A stretch of DNA of 44,532 nt from Clostridiales bacterium UBA6981. Its GTDB lineage: Bacteria > Bacillota > Clostridia > Oscillospirales > Oscillospiraceae. Numbering within the stretch: the first letter of the stretch is position 1; every line of letters starts with the position of its first letter. The notes beneath the pieces were generated by a model. The model saw only the letters and a program-made list of their open reading frames with translations, was not told the origin of the DNA and made no database searches. Both the position numbers and the translations under genes were made by a program. The stretch lies in NCBI GenBank assembly GCA_002450075.1, contig DJYJ01000050.1, forward strand, positions 1-44,532. Reading direction: 5' to 3'. Shown one piece after another: positions 39,633-44,532 of the stretch.

Positions 39633-40106
39633 ATGAACGCACCTGATAAAGCAAGGGAAATCAAGGCCTCGCTCACGCTCGTGATCAGCTTTCTCACGGC
39701 TCTGTGGGGCTGGCTGGGCTGGGCGGTCGCGGTCTTCATTGCGGCGATGGCCGTGGATTATATCACCGGCACCTGGGCCGCGCGCGCCAGAGGCGAGTGG
39801 TCCAGCGCCGCGGCAAGGCAGGGGCTGTGGCACAAGCTCGGCGAGATCACGGCGCTGCTGGTCGCGGCGCTGTGCGACATCGCGATCAGCGTCGTGCTGC
39901 ACAGCACGGCCGCGCCGATCCTCGGAGCAGTGCCCGAGCGGCACTATCTGACGCTGATTGTCGCGATCTGGTACAGCTTCACGGAGCTGGGCAGTATCGT
40001 GGAGAACGCGGGCCTGCTCGGCGCGCCGATCCCGCAGTGGCTGAAAAAGGGCATCGCCCTGCTGCGCGACAAGGCCGACGGCGGCAGCGGATTTCCCAAA
40101 GAATAA
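39633..40106 (+). CDS. Phage holin
   Basis: A 157-residue membrane protein with hydrophobic segments at about 11-45, 67-90 and 100-125 and the motif AVDYITGTWAARARGEWSSAAARQGLWHKL (residues about 41-70, given in part) typical of the toxin-secretion/phage-lysis holin family. It should open the membrane for the endolysin. Last gene of the rightward operon; AGAGAGGAATAAAC precedes the ATG, and a hairpin terminator follows. Confidence 0.9.
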   Translation: MNAPDKAREIKASLTLVISFLTALWGWLGWAVAVFIAAMAVDYITGTWAARARGEWSSAAARQGLWHKLGEITALLVAALCDIAISVVLHSTAAPILGAVPERHYLTLIVAIWYSFTELGSIVENAGLLGAPIPQWLKKGIALLRDKADGGSGFPKE

Positions 40107-40110
40107 GAAC

Positions 40111-40141
40111 GGGGCTGTTGCAAAAACCTTGCAACAGCCCC
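40111..40141. terminator. Terminator between holin and queH
   Basis: Perfect 11-bp stem GGGGCTGTTGC (40111-40121) / GCAACAGCCCC (40131-40141) with a 9-nt loop, right after the holin stop. Short U-rich sequence follows on the minus strand (GTTCTTATTCTTT), so it may serve both convergent genes. Confidence 0.75.
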
Positions 40142-40147
40142 TATTCT

Positions 40148-40230
40148 GTCATTCTGAGGCCTTTAGGCCGAAGAATCTTTTTCCTGCGGTCAATTTCCGA
40201 AAAGATCCTTCGCTTAACGCTCAGGATGAC
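40148..40230. repeat. GTCATTCTGAG-type palindromic repeat, copy 2
   Basis: Left arm begins GTCATTCTGAGG and contains CGAAGAATC (40148-40178); right arm contains GATCCTTCG and ends CTCAGGATGAC (40203-40230). Same family as 17721-17806, and again between convergent genes. It lies at the right edge of the phage region. Confidence 0.78.
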
Positions 40231-40262
40231 AATTTTTACAGCAACCGGTTTCCGTTTCCCTT

Positions 40263-40901
40263 TTATGGCATCTCCGCGTCCGGCGCGCCCGCCTCGCGGC
40301 GGTGGAGCGAGAATTCGCAGCCGCAGTAGAGCTGACGGTACAGGCCGTACTGCTCGGCGAGCTGCTGGGAGCGGTTTTCCCCGTCGCGCTTTTTGAAATC
40401 CGACGGCAGCCACTTGACGCCGCATGCCTTGCCGATCTCCTCGCCGAGAGCGTTGATGCGCTCGGCGTCCTTGTGGCGCGAGACCGTGAGCGTCGTGCAG
40501 AAATAATCAAAGCCGTATTTTTTTGCCAGCTTCGCGCACTCCAAAAGCCGCAGCCGGAAGCATTCGGTGCAGCGCCGGCCGCCCTCCGGCTCGTCCTCCA
40601 TCCCCGCGGCGCGGGAAAGATAGTCCTCGTGCTTCCAGCTCTCGGCCAGGACGCTGACCTCCTCGGTCAGTCCCATCTTTTCGATCAGCTCGATCTGGGT
40701 GGCAAAGCGGCGCTCGAACTCCTCCTGCGGGTAGAGGTTGGGGTTATACCACAGCAGCGTCACGTCAAAATAGCGCGTGAGGTACTCCAGCACCGACGAC
40801 GAGCACGGGCCGCAGCAGCTGTGCAGCAGCACGCGCGGGCGTCTCCCTCCGCGCTTTTCGATGATCCTGTCCAGTTCTCGCATGTAATTTCTCTTGTTCA
40901 T
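40263..40901 (-). CDS. queH: Epoxyqueuosine reductase QueH
   Basis: A 212-residue QueH (DUF208), the non-cobalamin enzyme that reduces epoxyqueuosine to queuosine in tRNA. Motifs: LLHSCCGPCSS (Cys pair), WYNPNLYPQEEFERR, GGRRCTECFRLRL and a C-terminal YCGCEFSL, giving the expected Cys sets for an iron-sulfur cluster and metal site. It matches the family length. With queT (20099-20635), which has the same orientation, it flanks the phage region. A weak extended -10 (TGGTAAGAT) lies before the start. Confidence 0.93.
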   Translation of the reverse strand: MNKRNYMRELDRIIEKRGGRRPRVLLHSCCGPCSSSVLEYLTRYFDVTLLWYNPNLYPQEEFERRFATQIELIEKMGLTEEVSVLAESWKHEDYLSRAAGMEDEPEGGRRCTECFRLRLLECAKLAKKYGFDYFCTTLTVSRHKDAERINALGEEIGKACGVKWLPSDFKKRDGENRSQQLAEQYGLYRQLYCGCEFSLHRREAGAPDAEMP

Positions 40902-40949
40902 AGCACCCTCATCTTACCACAGCGCGGCGAAAAAAGCCACAGGAATTCG

Positions 40950-40978
40950 TTGACTTGCCTCTCCGGGGCAGATATAAT
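40950..40978 (+). promoter_or_regulatory. Promoter of the dCMP deaminase gene
   Basis: TTGACT (40950-40955) and TATAAT (40973-40978), 17-nt spacer, 32 nt before the start at 41010. Confidence 0.8.
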
Positions 40979-41009
40979 TATTTTATCTGAAAACTTCGGA
41001 GGGATCATT

Positions 41010-41498
41010 ATGGACAGCCGTACCGATAAACAGAACTATTATCTCGACATCGCCGACTCCGTGCTCGAGCGTTCGACCTGCCTGCGGCGCAAATACGGCG
41101 CGATCATCGTGCGCAACGACGAGATCATCTCCACCGGCTACAACGGCGCCCCGCGCGGGCGGCGCAACTGCTCCGACATCGGCGAGTGCACGCGCGAGCG
41201 ACTGCACATCCCCTCGGGCGAGCGCTATGAGCTCTGCCGCAGCGTCCATGCCGAGGCCAACGCGATCATCTCCGCCTCGCGGCGCGACATGATCGGCGCA
41301 ACGATCTATCTCGTCGGACGCGACGCGCTGACGAACAACCTGCTTACGAACGCGATGTCCTGCTCGATGTGCAAGCGCCAGATCATCAACGCCGGCATCG
41401 AAAAGGTCGTCATCCGCTCGACGCCGACCGAGTACCGCAAGATCGACGTGCAGGAGTGGATCGACAACGACGATTCCATCTTTGATCTGAGCCTGTAA
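41010..41498 (+). CDS. dCMP/cytidine deaminase (ComEB type)
   Basis: A 162-residue zinc-dependent deaminase. Zinc/proton-shuttle motif VHAEANAI (near residue 91) and the second zinc site SCSMCKRQI (near 121) are intact, with an extra Cys/His-containing loop (RRNCSDIGECTRERLHIPSG) typical of dCMP deaminases. It would convert dCMP to dUMP for thymidylate synthesis. GGAGGG lies 5-6 nt before the ATG at 41010, which also begins the conserved sequence; the frame is open further upstream but this is antisense to queH. It is followed after 28 nt by the EFR1 gene. Confidence 0.9.
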   Translation: MDSRTDKQNYYLDIADSVLERSTCLRRKYGAIIVRNDEIISTGYNGAPRGRRNCSDIGECTRERLHIPSGERYELCRSVHAEANAIISASRRDMIGATIYLVGRDALTNNLLTNAMSCSMCKRQIINAGIEKVVIRSTPTEYRKIDVQEWIDNDDSIFDLSL

Positions 41499-41526
41499 AG
41501 GATACAAACACAAGGAGACTGTCGAC

Positions 41527-42309
41527 ATGAGCAAGAACGTCATTTTCTGCTTTTCCGGCACCGGCAACTGCCTTGACATCGCGAAGAACATCGCCAGGGT
41601 CCTCGGCGACACCGACATCGTGATAATGCGCCGCCTGCCCGCCGTGCGCGACGTACACGAGGCCGAGCGCGTCGGCTTTGTCTTCCCCTGCTACGCGGGC
41701 GGTCTGCCCGGCGAGGTGGAGCGCTTCGTCCGCCGCCTCTTTATTGGTGCGAACACTTACACCTTCGGCGTGGTGAGCTTCGCCGGCTATCCCGGGATCG
41801 GCCTTTCCAAGATCAACGAGATCGTGCCGCTGCACTACCACGCGGGCATTTCACACCAGAGCGCGTGCATCTGGCTGATGCCGCACACGCTGATGATCCC
41901 GCCGCTGACGCCGGAGAAGGCGCAGAAGCGCTCGGAGGAGCTGGCGGCGAAGATCGCCGAGGATGTGAAGAACAAGGTGCGCTCGGACAAGGCGCCGTCC
42001 GCCCCGCTGTTCAACCGGCTGGAGGCCTCCGTGTGGCCGAAGCTCGCGCCGAAAAAGGCCGCGGCCTTCACCGTGACCGGCAGGTGCATCGGCTGCGGCC
42101 AGTGCGCCTCGCTCTGCCCGAAGGGGAACATCAAAATGGTCGGCGGGCGGCCGGACTTCGGCACCGACTGCATCCAGTGCCTCAGCTGCCTGCAGTTCTG
42201 CCCGCGCCAGGCCATCAACATGGGCGGCGCGACCGTGACGCGCGAGCGCTATCACAACCCGAACGTTACCGCGCGGGAATTGAACGAGCCGGTCATCCAT
42301 ATCGATTGA
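41527..42309 (+). CDS. EFR1-type flavodoxin-ferredoxin fusion protein
   Basis: A 260-residue protein combining a flavodoxin-like N-terminal domain (FCFSGTGNCLDIAKNIA phosphate loop; VFPCYAGGLP) with two 4Fe-4S clusters (CIGCGQCASLCP and CIQCLSCLQFCP, about 188-235). Proteins of this type (EFR1 family) are common in Clostridia and are thought to carry electrons. The ATG has AAGGAG upstream. Partner unknown; it shares a strand with dCMP deaminase and ends before a strong terminator. Confidence 0.9.
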   Translation: MSKNVIFCFSGTGNCLDIAKNIARVLGDTDIVIMRRLPAVRDVHEAERVGFVFPCYAGGLPGEVERFVRRLFIGANTYTFGVVSFAGYPGIGLSKINEIVPLHYHAGISHQSACIWLMPHTLMIPPLTPEKAQKRSEELAAKIAEDVKNKVRSDKAPSAPLFNRLEASVWPKLAPKKAAAFTVTGRCIGCGQCASLCPKGNIKMVGGRPDFGTDCIQCLSCLQFCPRQAINMGGATVTRERYHNPNVTARELNEPVIHID

Positions 42310-42329
42310 ACGCCAAACAAAAGCAAAGC

Positions 42330-42357
42330 ACGCCGCTGTCCTGTCGGACAGCGGCGT
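42330..42357. terminator. Bidirectional terminator between EFR1 and metQ
   Basis: Perfect 12-bp stem ACGCCGCTGTCC (42330-42341) / GGACAGCGGCGT (42346-42357) with a TGTC loop. GTTTGTGTTTTT follows on plus, and GCTTTGCTTTTGTTTGG on minus, so both convergent units can end here. Confidence 0.88.
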
Positions 42358-42383
42358 GTTTGTGTTTTTGGATATCAAGCAGA

Positions 42384-43259
42384 TCAGGCGATGGGGACGA
42401 TGCCGGCGCCGGTCTGCTCGTTGTAGGCGTCGACCGCACCGTCCTGCAGAGCCGCGACCAGCGCCAGGATCTCGGCGCGGGTCTCGTCGCCGCGGCGGAC
42501 GGCGATGATGTTGGCATAGGTCTGGGCGGCGTCACCGGAGGCGTCCTCGATGGCAAGCGCGTCGCTGGTCTTGAAGCCGGCGCCGAGCGCATAGTTGTAG
42601 TTGATGACGGCGATGGTGCCCTCATCGGCGTTGGCAAGCAGACTCGGGATCGCGTCGGCCTGGGCCGCCTGGATGTTGAAGCCCTTGGCGTCGACGATGT
42701 CGAGCACGCTCACGCCGTTTTCAACGGAAGCGCCCTCGGGCAGGACGACAAGATCCTCCTGGGCCAGGAGCAGCAGCGCGCGGGTCTGGTTGGACTCGTC
42801 GTCCGGGACCAGGATCGTGGCGCCGTCGGCGAGATCGGCAAGAGCGGCAACGCTCTTGGAGTAGATGCCGAAGGGCTCATAGTGGATGAGACCCGCAGAG
42901 ACGAGATCGGTACCGTTCGACTCGTTGAAGCTGTTCAGATACGGGGTGTGCTGAAAGTAGTTGGCGTCAAGTTCGCCGTCCTGCAGCGCGGTGTTGGGCA
43001 GAACATAGTCGTCATAGATGACGATGTCGAGCTCAATGCCCTGCTCGGCGAGAGCGGGCTTGACAAGTTCAAGCAGCTCGGCGTGCGGGGTGGAGCTGGC
43101 GCCGACCGTCAGCTTGACGGATTCGGCAGCAGGCGCAGCGGCTTCGGCCGCGGGAGCAGCCTCTGCCGGCGCGGCGGCGGGAGCGGCGGACTGGCCGCAG
43201 GCGGCGATGCTGAGCGCGAGAAGGGCGACAGCAAGGACGATGGCGAGTTTCTTTTTCAT
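42384..43259 (-). CDS. metQ: Methionine-type substrate-binding lipoprotein MetQ
   Basis: A 291-residue NlpA/MetQ-family lipoprotein. Signal peptide and lipobox (LSIAACGQ, Cys about 21), an Ala/Pro/Glu linker (22-47), then LTVGASSTPHAELLELVKPAL, the region FNESNGTDLVSAGLIHYEPFGIYS and ILVPDDESNQTRALLLL, all typical of the D/L-methionine binding protein. It delivers ligand to the MetI permease; last gene of metN-metI-metQ. The linker and the CGQSAAPA start resemble PhnD of this window, suggesting a shared lipoprotein style in the organism. Confidence 0.93.
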   Translation of the reverse strand: MKKKLAIVLAVALLALSIAACGQSAAPAAAPAEAAPAAEAAAPAAESVKLTVGASSTPHAELLELVKPALAEQGIELDIVIYDDYVLPNTALQDGELDANYFQHTPYLNSFNESNGTDLVSAGLIHYEPFGIYSKSVAALADLADGATILVPDDESNQTRALLLLAQEDLVVLPEGASVENGVSVLDIVDAKGFNIQAAQADAIPSLLANADEGTIAVINYNYALGAGFKTSDALAIEDASGDAAQTYANIIAVRRGDETRAEILALVAALQDGAVDAYNEQTGAGIVPIA

Positions 43260-43294
43260 TTCTTCTTCTCCTTTTCTTTCCTTTTGGGTTTTGC

Positions 43295-43975
43295 TTACTC
43301 TTTGATTCTTTTATCGCTGCGGTGCGCAATGGCGGTCCCCAGCTCCTGAATAATCTGGACGATTATTACAGTCAGAAATACACAGATCCACTTGATGTCG
43401 GGATTGAAGCGCTGATGGCCGTAGCTGATCGCGATTTGACCCAGACCCGTGCCGCCGATCGTCGACGACATGGCGGAATATCCCAGGATCGTGACCATCG
43501 AAATGACCGCGCCCATGATCAGCGAGGGCTTCGCCTCCGGCAGGAGGACCTTGCAGACGATCTCGAAATTGCTCGCGCCCATGGACTGGGCCGCCTCGAT
43601 CACGCCGCCGTCGACCTCCTTGACGGAAGATTCGACCATGCGGGCGATATAGGGCGAGGCCGCGATGACGAGCATGACGATCATCGCCTTGTTGCCGAGC
43701 GAGGTGCCGACGATCCAGTTGGCCACCGGCAGCATCGCGACCATCAGGATGATGAACGGGATCGAGCGGAAGAAGTTGACGAAGACGCCGAGCAGTCGGT
43801 TGAGCCAGGGGATCGGGTGCAGCCCGCCCTTGTCCGTGACCGTCAGCACGACGCCGAGCGGCAGGCCGATGACATAGGAGATCGCCGTGGAGAGCACGGT
43901 CATATAGACTGTCTCCCAGACGCCGCGCTGCAGGATACCGTTGTTCCAGAGCTTTAAAAACATTTCGCTGAGCAT
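43295..43975 (-). CDS. metI: Methionine ABC transporter permease MetI
   Basis: A 226-residue permease with about five membrane helices (first at about 22-45) and the ABC-contact loop EAAQSMGASNFEIVCKVLLPEA. GYSAMSSTIGGTGLG marks the MetI family. It starts 3 nt after the metN stop and precedes metQ by 35 nt. Confidence 0.94.
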   Translation of the reverse strand: MLSEMFLKLWNNGILQRGVWETVYMTVLSTAISYVIGLPLGVVLTVTDKGGLHPIPWLNRLLGVFVNFFRSIPFIILMVAMLPVANWIVGTSLGNKAMIVMLVIAASPYIARMVESSVKEVDGGVIEAAQSMGASNFEIVCKVLLPEAKPSLIMGAVISMVTILGYSAMSSTIGGTGLGQIAISYGHQRFNPDIKWICVFLTVIIVQIIQELGTAIAHRSDKRIKE

Positions 43976-43978
43976 ATC

Positions 43979-44532
43979 TTATTCGACCTCCTTCCAGCGG
44001 ATGCCGCTGTTTTGCAGCCAGATCAGGATCTTCTCCGCCTGGTGGGCGTCCTTCGGCAGCTCGATGATCGTGTAGCCGTAGATCACGCCGTCGAGCTCCT
44101 TCGTGCTGGCCTGCAGGATGCTGACGGGCGCCTGGCAGGCCAGGATCATCTCCGCGATGTGCGGCCCCGCGGTGGTCTCGCCGTCAAAGGTAAGGCGCAA
44201 ACGCTTGCCGCCCTCGGTCTCGAGCACGGTGCGCTCGCGCGGGATGATCAGGTCGCGCGCGATCTGCGAGCGGGGATTGGTGAACACCTCGCTGACCTTG
44301 CCCTCCTCGGCGATGCGGCTGTGGTCGATGACGGCGACGCGGTCGCAGATCTGGTCGATGACCTTCATTTCGTGCGTGATGACGATGATCGTCACGCCCA
44401 AGGTCTCGTTGATCTCGCGCAGCAGCTCCAGGATCGCGCGGGTCGTCGTGGGATCGAGCGCGCTGGTCGCCTCGTCGCAGAGCAGGTATTTCGGCTTTGT
44501 CGCCAGCGCCCGCGCGATCGCGACGCGCTGCT
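43979..44532 (-). CDS. metN: Methionine ABC transporter ATP-binding protein MetN (5' end outside window)
   Basis: The last 184 or so residues of MetN. Visible are the end of the ABC signature (QQRVAIARAL), Walker B LLCDEATSALDP, the switch His in IVITHEMKVIDQICDRV, and the C-terminal NIL/ACT-like methionine-sensing domain (about the last 80 residues; LRLTFDGETTAGPHIAEM, VIYGYTIIEL). The gene continues past 44532, so the start and Walker A are not seen. Feedback inhibition by methionine through the NIL domain is known for the family. Confidence 0.93.
   Translation of the reverse strand, partial: QRVAIARALATKPKYLLCDEATSALDPTTTRAILELLREINETLGVTIIVITHEMKVIDQICDRVAVIDHSRIAEEGKVSEVFTNPRSQIARDLIIPRERTVLETEGGKRLRLTFDGETTAGPHIAEMILACQAPVSILQASTKELDGVIYGYTIIELPKDAHQAEKILIWLQNSGIRWKEVE

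Overview
The window looks like a chromosome segment of a high-GC, anaerobic, Gram-positive gut Clostridium (order Oscillospirales or close; inferred, not tested). Supporting signs are the MurT/GatD lipid II amidation pair, an electron-bifurcating type NfnAB pair, an EFR1-type flavodoxin/ferredoxin protein, an ECF-type QueT, a LysM/GH18 protein of the spore type, strong GGAGG ribosome sites and TTGnnn-17-TATAAT promoters. High GC produces long antisense open frames, which were discarded.

Left host part (1-20.7 kb). On the minus strand: an E2-like acyltransferase with its own promoter; a murT-gatD-amidohydrolase-PHP operon; a phnD-phnC-phnE-phnE transporter operon that continues into a 5'-nucleotidase-type phosphoesterase and an unrecognised P-loop protein; then pepF-nfnA-nfnB. 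A LysM/GH18 protein with a degenerate catalytic motif is on the plus strand. Two small membrane proteins with SHOCT-like tails, galU and queT follow on the minus strand. queT is preceded by a convincing preQ1-I riboswitch that contains its ribosome binding site.

Phage-derived part (about 21.0-40.1 kb). A divergent control region (ImmA/IrrE-like protein and XRE repressor on minus; four related 16-bp palindromic operators; strong rightward promoter) leads straight into terminase small and large subunits, portal, a Prp cysteine protease, two large accessory virion proteins, scaffold, N4-gp56-type major capsid, connector and tail proteins, a DUF859-type fibre, a CHAP endolysin and a holin. No integrase, replication, tape-measure or tail-tube gene is visible, so the element looks like a compact short-tailed phage remnant or a domesticated particle. 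Scaffold and capsid both carry an N-terminal LQFFA Prp cleavage motif.

The most unusual locus is inside the head module (about 29.1-31.6 kb): a 758-residue phage protein ends in an AT-rich JAB/JAMM-like domain, followed by several small unrelated AT-rich genes and then a second, truncated copy of the end of the large protein's conserved module, exactly 2,500 bp downstream. This is the architecture of a polymorphic-toxin tip-exchange array (toxin tip, candidate immunity genes, orphan module) carried between structural genes of a phage-like element.

Right host part (40.2-44.5 kb). queH (minus) lies beyond the phage, so two queuosine genes of the same orientation flank the element, suggesting it inserted between them. 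A dCMP deaminase and the EFR1 protein follow on plus, then a metN-metI-metQ methionine transporter on minus, with metN cut by the window edge. Interspersed repeats (CTAGTTT-type palindromes and GTCATCCTGAG-type palindromes) mark several intergenic regions.
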